NCBI RefSeq assembly: GCF_947623445.1
Contig: NC_135242.1
Location: 7,936,001 to 8,000,000 of the forward strand
Direction of reading: 5' to 3'
DNA from: Clavelina lepadiformis
Taxonomy: Eukaryota > Chordata > Ascidiacea > Aplousobranchia > Clavelinidae
Length of the DNA stretch: 64,000 nt
A model generated the notes under the pieces. That model searched no databases. It had not been told where the DNA came from and was given only the letters and a program-made list of their open reading frames with translations. Shown piece after piece: positions 1 to 13,100 of the stretch. The position numbers and the translations under genes were made by a program. Positions within the stretch are counted from its first letter, which is position 1, and each line of letters starts with the position of its first letter.

Positions 1-3000
1 TTCTGGTAACATACTTCCCACAATGTACAGCAGCACGTTCGTCTGCAAATGGCAATATTTTTTACTGTATAACCAGTTGATAAATTTCTTAAAACGAACA
101 TTACTTCCTCAAACAAAAGCGCTCAGCCTGTAATTCTTACAGTTCTTGGTTTTATTCACGATAAAACATATGAAGGTAACCTTGATGATTGTTACTCCCA
201 GCTCGCCACTTCCACTTTCCTTCGTCAGTGACGATGTTGTCGTGGTGATTGTTGGATAGATATCGTAATTTCACTTCCGTCATATTAACATGTTGCCTGA
301 GAGATAATATCAAGAATTATATTAATGAAGTGTCTATAATTAAAGATTTTATCTGATAGGCTTTTCCAGTAAAAACACATCAGTTAGATTTTATCAGTTT
401 GGCGATGCAATCATTTTACTGCACATTTGTTCCATTTAACGCCATAAACATCTAACTTCTATATTCCTATGTATGTATAAGCCATAAATCATATATCGGT
501 TTTATAGTTAAAGTTTTATTTCGATGCAATTCTTGAAAATGAAACAATATTTTATACGGTTCTCATAAATACCTATGTGACACACGCAGCTCTGACCAAG
601 TAGTCAAAACTCAAAAATAGTGGTAAACGTTAATTTCAAAGGTTATTCGTTACATTTACAAAATTATACTAAAATTGTAGTCCAAATTAACAAGGGGGAT
701 CAAGCTGTTTACTGGTTTACTGTAAGTCAACCATATAGGCCATAAGGTGATATGTTTTTTATTAAATTCCTTTTGATTACCTCTGGGCTCGCCGAGATCG
801 TCTTGCAGCTTCTAGCTTCCTCCCTATCATATAGATCTTGATGTAAACCGGAAAAATGATGCAGCTCGGAATAAAGAACGACAAAGAGCAGGATAGTATG
901 ATAAACCTGAAAAGAACAATGGGAATTTAAACTAATAACAACTTATAGTTTATATCCTATAGATACCTACATAGATATCTATATGGATATAGATAGATGG
1001 TATCTTATAGTTTAAATCAAGTAAACGTTTTATAACGAAAGTTGATATCGAAAACATACTAAATGCCAACATGCATAAGGTTAATAAATATTTTGACCTT
1101 AATGTTTAAACGATACAAGGCATACAAAAATAGTTTAACGCGTATAGGTTGCATAGCTTACCAGGAGGAATCATTAATAAAGCACTCCTGGTGTGTTTCT
1201 CCGTGAATTATCTCTGTATTTCCAGAAAATGGAAGCAGTGACACTGCGGCTGCGTAAATCCAGACCTACAAAGAAATTTATTTAGTTTTAACTGAAAAAA
1301 CACATCGATTTTGAAATTGAAATCTAGATAATGTATTTCTGTTTGCTTTAATTAAATAAACCCAAGGTAAAAAGGCCATAGCCAGCACCTTGTGCATTTC
1401 GTGCTTCTGTTGTAGCATTCAGAGCACATTATATTGATTTATCGGATAGGCTTTATATGCCAGGTTAACTAAAGCCATAAGCGATTCCAGTTGTACACGG
1501 CAATCCGTACTCAATTTCAGCGGAGCTTTAAAAGACTAACGGTACAAAAGTATTTTGTTGTGTATACGCGTTTTGTATACATTGTTGGAAGATAAGATAG
1601 CGCATATACAGCTCTGTACCCTCGCGAGTAGTGTTGTGGGAATAATCAAACGCATTCTATTCATTGCCGGCGCAAATATGTCACGACTGTCACGTGCATT
1701 TGAAATTAATCAAATTCCGAGTTCTTGTGAAATATGAACAATAGACAGGTGTCATCTTCACAAATGGAGACATATGGCAGCAGCCATTTTAAATTTCATA
1801 TTAGGGCATATACTGTATAAGCAACATAATAGCAATAGGGTCTTGAATCGATTAGAAAGAAAAAAGAATTCGAGCAGAATATATTTCAGAGGAGAATAAT
1901 TGAATTGACGTTGACGCCATTGTGAAACACAAAAGTCAGTCATCGATTTGGGTCTCGTAACTATTATGATGTTGACGAGTAAAAACTATCTTGGTACAAT
2001 TTTGATGTCGCTTTGTAAAGTTCTTTGTTGTAGCACGTGACCAAACAAAGGGAGAAAACGCCGTTGAAACAAAAAATAGTTACAGAAAATCCAGCTCAAA
2101 TCAAAAATCGTGACTCAATCTATCTTTTAAAGCGGAAATTCTATTTTAAAAAGTCGATTAGGCGGGAAACGTGCTTTTCCTCAATGTCTGAATAATCTTC
2201 ATAGGTAAAGAGTATGCTTTATTGGAGGTGTTTTGTTTATATAGAATATAGATGGTACAAAAAATTCGCATAAAAACGGATAAGTATGGTAATGGCTGAT
2301 CATGTAAATTGTAAACGGATGGAATTTTAACCCGGATGGTTTTCTATTCTTTTTAGTACGTTTTAACCTCGGCTCCAATTGGTTTGTTATCCGGTTATCG
2401 TAGGCAATGGTTAGATTTTCCGGTCCCTTGGGCATATAACAATATAGGATACGTAGTTGATAACAGACCCATTCATTATCGCAAAAATCAATTGTGAATA
2501 CAGCCCTTGCTATTTGAGACGGTGTTTTGATAAGATAAATCACTAAATAAGAGTGACGCTGTTCAAAAGTGATATCCAGCATCTTAATTTCACTTCACAA
2601 AGTGTTTGTGCCTGCCGCAAGGAGATTCCTGTCGCGCAGCATGAAAACTTTGAGGGTGGTTTTTTTGTGTTTTTTCCTGGCATTTTTTGGCTTATTCATT
2701 TAATTAAACTACTGGCGTTTTACATAGGTGTTTAAGTACGTTGAGAAAAATGTTGTTACCATGCCCGTCTTCACCTAAAGTACTGTGTATCTTCTAACTC
2801 TAACAATTCGTACGTTGAGATGTCCAAAAACTCCGGTCCGGTCCTATTCTTAGCCGTTTCCGAAAAAGTAGGCTTATTATACTCTTCAATTTGAAAGCTT
2901 GTGACAATGTGCCATTTTGTTCAAATTCAATCAAATTATAATTATCAATAACTTATCCCAGTTGTTGTTCAAAGCACTGAAAGGTAAAGGAAACGGAAGT

Positions 3001-6000
3001 CAAAAAACTTTTAGCGTAATGAATGTGCAATGAACGGACGTAAGTAAAATCAGCCTTCAGTGGTCATTTAAATTGCATTATTATTTACGTCACATGCATA
3101 CAATATTGAATATATCTGGTATATTGTAGTTCTTACCCTTGTGGCTTTTAAATTTGATTAATGAAGACGTTAGGAGAATTGGGATCTTGTTTCAGTTGAC
3201 TACCAAAGTATTCTTTTGTCTACGATCGCAATGCTTCGCTTGCATTGTCTTTTAGTTTTCGTTTGTTTATTTGAGAGAAAATGAAGTACTACAAGGTGAT
3301 TTGGCAGTGGGAAAGTTTGTGGATTCAGAAGACATTAATCATATTTGAACAAAGTTAACTCTGCTAAACTACCGTGTCATTAAAAGCAAAGCAAGAAAGA
3401 TGTAACAAAGCCGAAGTAGATTATCTGATTATGATGCCTTATAGTGCCAACGTTTGGCATGCACTTGATTGACAGGTGGTGCACACCATTACCAAAACAA
3501 GGTATTACAAAGTGTGTGGCGGCTTAAAAAGTGGAAAACCTCCCAAGAGCGACATTTCCCATGGGCCAAATGTCTTGAGCACAATGCACTGAGCTGGACG
3601 CACAGTAGATGACAAATTTCATGTTTGCAAAACCTGCCTGAATCTAGCAATCACGTCTGTTTTGAGTGATCTATACACAGAAGCCTAGTGAGCCAACAAT
3701 TTTTACGTGATGTACATTTTGTATAGTTTACAAGAGATTTCGCTTATAACAGGTAAACATCGAAGATCCCGCCTTGTCTTGTGTCTGCTATGGCTCTAAC
3801 ATGGCCATAATTTTGTACACAGGTTCACAGATATTCACGCCATTAAATCTACGAAAAGAGAAATCAAAAATTTATCAACTGTTTAAAATATTTTCGCACA
3901 GTATTGCTTATAATTTCACTTGGTCAAAAATTCTAAGTGAAATTTTTAACACGATAAATTTTACCAAATATAGACATCGAAAATTGTTTACGAACAGTTA
4001 CAAGTGCTGCAATACTTAAGAGGTATTTCATCAGACGATGCGTTTAACCAAATCCTGTCAAGACAGCTTTCGCGTAATCGAATTAAACGGTGCAACAGCT
4101 TGAACAAAAATGCATTAACACAAGGAAAAAGAACATTATCAATGTACTTTGAAGAAGAAGATCAAATGTCAGTTACTTCACTAATTTGAACTGTTTAAAA
4201 GGTCACGTAGATAACACGACGACCATAGTGGTCAGATAAGGCGTGTTACAATTACATACCAAATTTGCTGTTCTTAAGAAATTTCCACAGTCTGATCAAA
4301 AAACTGCAACAATTACAGCATTTGCATTTACCGACGTATGCAAAAAGGTAATTTTGTTCATTTAGGCATATAATTTTGTGAAAAGATCAATACGAAATTG
4401 CGTATAAAGGCCTTCTCATGTCGCCATGCGTCAACCTTTGCTAAAACTAAAGTAATTTAGATATAAAAGAAAAAAGAAATGGTTTTATGTTAATTGTATT
4501 AGGTATTGATTTTTTAATAAAGCTTCCTTGCATAGTGCGAAAAAGCAATATACACTTCAGAAACACCTCTTTTGATAAACTTGTTATGCAGGGAAATTTA
4601 AATCTACAGTTCGAGTATACGACAGACGATTTTTCATCTATGTGTAAAATTCAGTTTTTGACTTAAAGAATGTGCGAATAAATATGTTTGAAGGACGTGT
4701 CAAAATCTTGTTCATTTTCCGATTTCTATGGGAAATGTTGTAGATCGTCTTTCGCATTAAGACATATTTTCATCACGAACGACAAAAATAACGTCAAAGC
4801 ACAACAAGTTTCCCTCCAATAGCCGATAACGTCGCTTGTAATGTCTTTGTTGATGTCAAAGCATACAAATCGCATTTAAAGATAAGTTCACTGGCATTAA
4901 GCCCCGCTTTATTGGTTTCTATGACATGTTAGCACGGACAACCAAGATTTTCCCAAAGATATATTTTTGCCCTTGTCTATCATCATAAAATTTCTAACTA
5001 GCAATTTTAGCGATTCATTGTTTTTGCTTTATGAAGATATGACACGTGTAAGTGCAACGTTCCCTAACGTCAACCACTTATGCTATGCGCTAATTATATG
5101 AATACGATCATGTAACGTATCATCATCAACTCATTAATCTTCGTTTTTCGCAACCAAGTTGACAGCCATAACAATTTCTTTAAATAAGTCGTTTGGTAAA
5201 CTAATGCACATTCCCGGTGCAAAGTCCGCAGGCTATAAAAGTAATGTTTTTGTAAAACGCATGTTATCCGAAGGTCTTGTGAATGCCGTAATTTCGGGAG
5301 TTGCACTGTGTGCAGAGACGCACCATTTGCGAATTTTTTTGATCTTTCCACGTTTAATTATTAATGAGGGACATTGTTTAACGGACGTTGGGCTGAGTAC
5401 GGTGTAGTGTTTTTCTCCCGTTTTTTAACTTGAAATTATCGGAAATTTTATCGAAATTTTTTGTTCAACTTCATCAATATAAATGATGTTTGCATGCATG
5501 CTGTCATGTTGCGCTATTTCATGATACCAAGGAATTGCTCTTATATATTTTTCCAAATTGGAATTAACCTTCCTACTTCCTTCACACAATTGCGATTACG
5601 AAAAGAACGTAAAACCAATGCAATAACCTAATAATAATTTTTTGAGATTAATTACCATATTTAACTACGACTGACCCAAAGGCCAAGAAAATAAAATTAC
5701 TTACGAACAAAATAGCCAAACGAATCCTCGTCGGTGTCCTAAACTTTCTGTACGTGGTCGGGTACTTGACTGATATGTATCGGTCCAGGCCGATGAAGCA
5801 GATATTACAGATTGAAGCAGTGCATAGCAGGATATCCAAGGAAAGATAAATTCGACAGTAGACGTCACCGAAAGGCCAATAGTCCAAAAGTTCATTAGTT
5901 AATGTAAAGGGAACGACAAGTACCACCAGAAGGGCGTCAGATACAGCTAAAGACATAAGGTACGTGTTTTGGATATGTTTGTTGATGACGTTGTCTTTGA

Positions 6001-6232
6001 GAATGGCTACAACCACCATTACGTTTCCGACCAGCCCCAGAAGACAGAATAAACCGGTCAAAATGCTCAGCACGATTACGCTCGATGTGCTATAAGTTAC
6101 ACCTGCAGATTCCGTGGAATTATTCCCAAGGCATCTGCTCCTATCTTCTTCAAACTCCAGGGCATCAGCAAAATAACCAGTAGTAGCATTGTCAAACCGA
6201 TTTATTGGAAAAGCAGTTGAACTTAAATCCAT
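1..6232 (-). CDS. Biogenic-amine GPCR, alpha-2-adrenergic-like (3' end outside window)
   Basis: Rhodopsin-family receptor, probably Gi-coupled and catecholamine-binding, acting at the plasma membrane. Exons on the minus strand: 6232-5705, 1265-1162, 906-781, 296-181 and 42 to beyond 1; the phases join cleanly. The N-terminus carries NAT and NST glycosylation sites. TM1 contains GNVMVVVAIL, TM2 LAVSD, and TM3 has the amine-binding Asp in LSLDILLCTAS followed by LDRY. The stretch ANE-like TNELLDYWPFG and the TM3 sequence recall alpha-2 adrenergic receptors. TM4 and the ECL2 cysteine lie in exon 2. TM5 in exon 3 reads ILSCSLSFFIPS, with serines at the catechol-contact positions. Exons 4 and 5 would be the third intracellular loop and are less certain. 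TM6-7 are not in the window. Intron 1 is unusually long (4.4 kb). If it were retained, the protein would end 18 codons after exon 1. An octopamine- or dopamine-like identity is possible; the amine-receptor class itself is secure. Confidence 0.85.
1266..5704. other. Long first coding intron of the GPCR, no gene recognised
   Basis: About 4.4 kb of AT-rich DNA between GPCR coding exons 1 and 2. Open frames here are short, lack recognisable domains and have no plausible splice partners. I see no terminal-repeat element. The length is out of line with the other introns in the window. Confidence 0.6.
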
Positions 6233-6742
6233 AGTTTGCTTCAGTTATATTACCACAGCACACAATAATCTGAAAAGAAACGCCCTCTTAACATTCAACA
6301 AATCTTCTTAAAGCTACCAATAAAATCGAGTGTTTACCCAGCCTCGTAAAATAAAGGCAGTCAAAAAGCAATGACACCAAAGCGTATTTTCTATCTTAAA
6401 ATGAATTGGAGCTATGCTTTAAGCAAGATGTTCCTAAGTTTGTATTGACGGAACTATGAGGAAATAGTAGAAAACAAAAAAATGGGGTGTAGCAAAGAAA
6501 TACCCGGGACAATTACATATTTTTTTATTGTACTTGCTTAGTAACATGTCAAGCCCACGGATTTAAACAAGACCTATTTACACTATCCATTAGTGACTAA
6601 AGCATTGCTGCCAATGAAAACTATGTTCCTTACTTACTTTCGCATTCATAGAACAAATGAAATGCTATCCTGACTTCAACCAACCAACCCATCGGCTATC
6701 CTGCGAGAAGCGGTCTGAGCGATTCGAGATGAAGCTGTGTGT

Positions 6743-6760
6743 CTTATAAATGTGACGTCA
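6743..6760 (-). promoter_or_regulatory. Core promoter of the GPCR: CRE plus TATA box
   Basis: On the minus strand a perfect cAMP response element, TGACGTCA (6753-6760), sits two bases upstream of a TATA-like TTTATAAG (6743-6750). Transcription would then start near 6715. A donor (GTAAGT, 6637-6632) and an acceptor just before 6269 define a probable intron in the 5' UTR, so the first exon would be non-coding (about 6715-6638). The CRE suggests CREB/ATF control; this is inferred from sequence only. Confidence 0.6.
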
Positions 6761-9700
6761 CAATGTACTCGGTCGCGTTGTACAAGTAAACATGGCGATC
6801 TTTCGACTTGCCAGTATTTTTACAACCTGTTCATGCGTTTTTGTTTGTTTCTAAATAACGTCAAGTGAGGAAATAATGATGATTACGACTTTTTTAAAAG
6901 TTATATTAGTCTGTAAAATGGTACTCTGAGGTGGCGCAAATAAACCACAGATTTTTTATAAAAAAGCGTTAGAATTTATGGTAAATGCTCCACCAACTGC
7001 GTAAAACTACGTATAGTTACGTTTACGTAGGATAATTTAATTTGTAGATCAAACATACAGTAACGCTGGTACTAAGGTAACGTGTTAGCATGAAGAGATA
7101 AACTTGAGATTCAATTGCATTTTTAGTTGCTAAAGTCATTTCTAGTTATAAAATAGTTTTTTAACATGGTTGTTGCAACATCACATAAAGAAAAGCGAAG
7201 TAGAAAAAATAACAGATCAAACGGCTATTTTTATGCTTTCTTTTCGCGATATTCTTATTCCGTTACTATATTGTATAAAAGATCAAATTTCCAGAAAATA
7301 TTCACTAATCCGATAACTGTTTTCAATTGCTTCTTCTGCTGTAATTCTAGTATGAATCACAAGTTGCAAAGTAGTTTGAGGATGAAGCACGATTTTTGGA
7401 AGAAAATAGAAAACCCTATAAACGATTCCCTTCATAGGAATTAAACTCACGCGTAGTTAAACATTTATATACGCAAGTAGTACCGCTTAATAACGTGCAT
7501 GATCATCCTTGTAAATTTTAACATTTGTAAATTTGAAAAACTTTTAATATAGTGCTAAATATTTGCGAAAGGTTTTGAGCAATTTTAGCTAATGTTAGCT
7601 ACAAGTCCACAACGTTAGATAATGCAGGTCACAAATCATGCACAGCTAAAACTAAACCAAAAGCTGAAGCCGTATCAGAATAAAATGTTACGGAGCTTAA
7701 GTTAACAATCTCAAGCACTTCACTGCTTTAGTAATGAGCCAACAATGTTTCAGAAGTCAAGAAACTTTTAAAGTATCCCGACAGGATTCACTCTTATGCA
7801 CATGCGTTACTAAAATCGATATCCATCGATTTTGTTCTAAATTAGTTGGCTTAACTATCAAAATGGCAATCATTCATGACAACTAAAAAATTAAAAATAT
7901 TAATTTCATTTTATTTGCAGCCAATGTGCTGCTGATAAAAAATTACAGGAGTTAATCTCAATACTCTAGCCAAGTGAGTGAAATGAAATAAATCTGATAC
8001 AAAAAATAATTTACAACGTTACACAATGGAAAGAAACTCAAAGTAGGATATTGGAATAAACTGCTTTGCATGTACAAGGCATGTGAAATTTAGGAAGATA
8101 ACGTGATGAAAATAACCATATAACATCACGAAAAAAACGTTATTATAAATATACTTACAATCAACTTGAAATACACCTCATGAACATAATACATCGCAAA
8201 AAGCTATCATAAGCTAATTGAACTTTTTTGTCATGCCCAGAATGAACGATGAAAAGCTTACCGCACGCGTTTGTTTTCATCCAGTTATTTACTGTAATTC
8301 TTAATTAACACAAATGACCACAAAATCCACTGCAGCTGCATGTATCAGGAAAAAGTTGGCGTGACTTTACGTGTTGGCACGTGAACACAAAGCATCTTCG
8401 TATTTTTAAAGCGGATTTAGCCGAAAACAACTTCAACGCATAAACAATACAGCTAAGGTTAAAGTTCGCTCCCGTTTGACAGCGTAATACCTTACGCAAG
8501 CGGAAACATAACCTTGTATGGAATTTTGAAGTCTATCCACACGTAAAACCTGTCATTCAGTACTTGCACCCAACAATCGTGACAAGTCCACAGTCAGTGA
8601 ACAACTGGCGAAACCGTCACCGTCATGGCTTTTGCTTGTACTTGAAATTACGTCAGAGCATTAGAAGTTAAGCTTGTTTTTCAACAGATATATCTTAGTA
8701 AGCAACGTTGAGTGCTGACTGTTGTTGCTATTCTCCCTACAATAGCAAACTGAGATGAAATTGGGTGAAAAACCGCAATTCAGGATCAAAGCCCAAAGAC
8801 GAGCTATTTGCGGCAACCTGCCATAGATAAATGCCATATTGTCTTTATCCCTTCCGTACTCTTGCATTCTCACCAAATGCTAGCGACTGTTGTCTCGTAC
8901 AATTCTGAACAAGATTTGCAATCGAAAAGGACATGTTCCTTCTGCTACAAAAGTTGCTTTGCGCTATTCAGAAACAGACAAGATCGCGATATGAGACTTT
9001 TTATTTTTCAACCAACGCTGCGTCATACATTCGCGTTTGCCACGATGTTATAGTTGCACAGGGAAAATTAGTTTTTGTTCAAACACACGTTTACCTCTAA
9101 CTAAAGGAGAGATATGCTGTGGATATCGTGCAGGTTTTCAAGATTGCCGTAAAGTGATTTGCTTTGAGCTGGTGCCAAGAATGGTAATAATAACGGGGTA
9201 ATTAACGTATCTTTGTTGCTTATCTCAAAAAACGGCAGACGGGATATGTATAGTTTTTACACGTGAAGGGTTACATGGATTCAGTAAGCGTGCTTCAGGT
9301 ACACTAAAACATTCGGTTCTTCTACGTTTGAACAAATTATAGCATGATTACTCGATGAAGAACAAGAATAAATATTTTGTAACATATGTGAACACTAAAA
9401 TAAATTAAATCGAATACAAGCGTAATCTGAGACAACAGCGCACAAAAATAGGAATGACGCAAGCATTCTACCAAGCCATGAAGGAACAAAAAATAATTTG
9501 TACTCAAATTTGCTATTCAATAAATATGAACTGTATTACACCACAGCGCACAAATAGATTTCTTAGCTCACTGCGGCTACCTAGCGGACAGTTAAAAACA
9601 AAGACATATAGTATCTATATTGTATACAATAAAAACATTGCACTGGGAAGCAAATCACCACGTAACGGTTATACAATTGGAATACAATCAATTAAAAAAA

Positions 9701-10110
9701 TGTGTTGACGTTTTTTATTTGATGATATAAGGGATCTTCATGAAGTATTTTTTTAGTTTGAAGGCGACCGGACATATATTCTTGGCAAAACAAGTCATTG
9801 GCACTCGTAAACAGGCTCAGTGGTAATTTTGAAAATAAAGTTAGCAATAAACAAACGTCTTGTTTAAATTGATAAATTGCCAAGAAGACAATAATGCACG
9901 CGTCGTTCACGCTATGTCACATATGCCCAGTTGCAGTTAAGAAATCATTCAGAGGATTCAGCGACGGACAAACATACGCAACAAATGATAACCATGAACA
10001 ACTCCGCATTCTAACACAATACATATTTTTATCACCGATATAAAAGATGCACAGTGTCGTTAAACTCGCTATCAATTGCATTTAAAAAAGGGTCATCCCC
10101 GAATGTGACG
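6761..10110. other. Gene-free interval upstream of the GPCR
   Basis: Lies between the GPCR promoter and the end of the TBC1D14-like gene. All open frames are under 100 codons and none resembles a known protein. I found no clear transposon ends. It may hold upstream regulatory DNA for the GPCR and the 3' UTR of the Rab-GAP gene at its right end. Confidence 0.5.
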
Positions 10111-13100
10111 TCAAGTGGAGTCTCTCATTAAGGACAGTACGTCCTTCCAGCGACGGTTGCCACGTGAAACCATGGTAACGTCAGTCATATGATCAAAAAG
10201 TTGCTGTTGCGAGAATTCGGCAGCAGGCAACCGGGTTAAAAACTGGGCGGCGTGAATGAATTCCATTTTTAAAAGCGCTTCCTCATGAACTTTTAATATT
10301 GCTGTGGAGCAGGTCAAATCAGGTTATAACCGGTTTGATAAAAACATGTATAAAAGGTTAAAAATGGAAACGTAGGTAAATTTTCTGTGTCCCTAATCTT
10401 AAAGTACAGTAGAGCTTTTTTTAACACTTTTCTACTTCTGCGTGCATGTTTCAAGCAGTTCGTACAATACTGAGGTGATTTCAAATATTTTGAAAAATCT
10501 CCATGCAAGCAGCAATGTTATAGCTTTTGTATAGTCAGACAGAACTGAAGCAACATTGCTAAAGGTATGCAAAAGCTTAAATCAAGCTTAATTCAACTAC
10601 GGTACTTACCTATGGCTGTTTTAAAAAGTAATTCTTCCCCATCCCTGCAGAAGACATCCCACACTCTAGATGCTGTGTCAAGGCTGAGTGATTTACTGAA
10701 CATCGTGAAGATCCTACGAAATAAATAAAATTTTTATATAGTCAATAAAATAGGAAAGTTGCTCCAGCTATCACAATAATACAATGATTCCATATAAAAT
10801 GACTTCAATGTAGTATGTTATTATGATATTCTAAATTCTTCATTAACACATTTCTTATCAGAGGTAACATACACATAGGCACATCATGTGGTTGCTAAAT
10901 ATCCCAGTTGACACCACATTGCAGGAAATTGTAGCGTAGCGAAGACTGCAAATTTGCATCAATACGGGAAAATAGGAGGATATTGATTATATGATATTTA
11001 GTAGTAAATGCTGTAGGAAGTAACATATGGCAGAAAGCCATCATGTGATCAGATGGAGAGAGACAAACAGTAACTGGTCTCTTCAGGGTCAATAATCACT
11101 TTGGCAATTGCAATTAACAGCGTAATATGTACAACTGGCTTGAATTGTATATGAAAATAACATTAATGACAAATGAATGTGTTAATGTCCTCATTTTAAG
11201 TCAATGCATGTTGTTATTGCCATTTCTGCAAAAACATCTGCCTAACAATAGTTTGAGCCCAGACTGCAACCACATTGATTCAGTGTTGTAATACTAACAA
11301 CACTAAAAATTATAGCAACAACCACTTCACAATTGTGAGAAATCCAAAATTCTATACCACTTCTTAGTAAAGGTATATCGAGTTGAACTAAGCTTAGTTA
11401 CTTCTTTAAATCTAAAGCTTACCAGTCAATCAGATACATGTCTGGAGTGAGATTGTGAAGTTTAAAATGTGCGAAGAGTTTTGGAAGATTTTCCTCAAAA
11501 AATACTTCAAAAGTTGCAAAGTAAGATTTCATCTAAATTAAAACATAATTAATATGACAAACTAATACTAATATGCAACTCCGTTTTGATTCACTGCAGA
11601 ACAAATAACTTTGCCACAGTATTTGCAAATAGTTATTAGTTACTGACCATTTCTTCATTAAGTCGAAAAAATGCAACTTGACATGGCTTATTCATGAGGT
11701 TGGCAAACGTTACAAATGCGTCAGCTGGTTCCATGTTCAGTAGCAACATAGCAGCTATAAATGACATGCCTTGAACCTGAGTAAACAATGACTAGGGGTA
11801 AAATATCAACATGTGACAAGTACAATACTGTATATATAGTCGCTTGGTGTAGTGTTACAGTGTGCACATTTTACAGGTACCAGCACAGTTGAAGGAAATT
11901 TCCAACTAGCCTTATTATTAATATCTGTTTCAAAAATCCAATAATTCTAACCCAGTTAACTGATTGACAAAAGGTGTATTTAACTGCATTGGCACATTAT
12001 ACTACTTTTGCGTATTATTATTGAGCACACATGAATACACGTCATTCACACATTTAATATATTTAACCGGAACAATCAGCTACTAGCTGAGAATCAAAAA
12101 GGTTCACGTAAAAACAAATGGACCACTCATACTACATATCAGGAACTAATAAGTCAGATGCGACTATAAGCAATCGTATGACTAATAGGTGTTTTGGTCA
12201 GGAATATTATAAATAACCTTTCGGAAAGAGTTACATAACAAATTCGGTTGGGTACGCATGCTGCATGATATTAAAACTGAACATAAACAAAGGGATTATT
12301 TTTGCAAATAATAAAAATGGGACCTACTTACTTTCCCGATGACAATATCTGGAAGGACAATATCCTAACTACATTTATACTCCCAACCAAAAGTAACGCA
12401 AAAATTTGAGAATTCTGTGCTATTCATGGCTTTTGGGATAGTGTCATCCCTGTCATGCAAGGTATTGTTATTTTCAAAAAAGTATAATTTGTAACAATAA
12501 ACTTACGTATCCGACGTCAGGTCTGTAGCAAACATAGGCACCTAAAATGTCATGCAATACATCATGATAGGGTCCACCCTACAAAAAAACAACAATTGAA
12601 GACTAGCTTTATTTCTCACAATCTATAACTAAAATTGGATATCATTAACTTTTTAAAGTCAATAAATTGTATTGAACTTATGAATATCACACATGAAAAA
12701 TTGCATGTCATACCATACGTACAATTAACTGCAAACATAAGGTTGAAAGCTGTCTAGTTTACTTTTTCTAATAGATTTTGTTGCGAATAGATTTAGGCTA
12801 TCATATCTATTTGTAAACCATGAACAAACAAAGAATTTCTTACAAAACTATGAAAAATGTTTACTGCAAAGAATAAAGAAACTTCTCTTTGAAATATATA
12901 TACATCATAACTATATTTTGCAAGCTAAATGAAAAATAATGACAGTACAGAACATACTTTTTGGAATATACATAAATTTGGAAAGGTTCGAGATATGTCA
13001 AGGCGTATTAGTTCAACTGTACTTTCACGGTCAGCAGCAAGTGATTCTGTATCTGAAGAAAGCAACATGCTAAAAGCCACAAAATAAAACAAAGCCTAAT

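Noticed and set aside
5094-5407. Overlapping 82-85-codon frames on both strands in the GPCR intron
   Set aside because: No domain, no splice context, and composition typical of AT-rich intron.
10895-11092. Possible extra TBC1D14 exon from an open minus-strand frame
   Set aside because: Exons 8 and 9 join in phase without it and the translation does not match the TBC domain.
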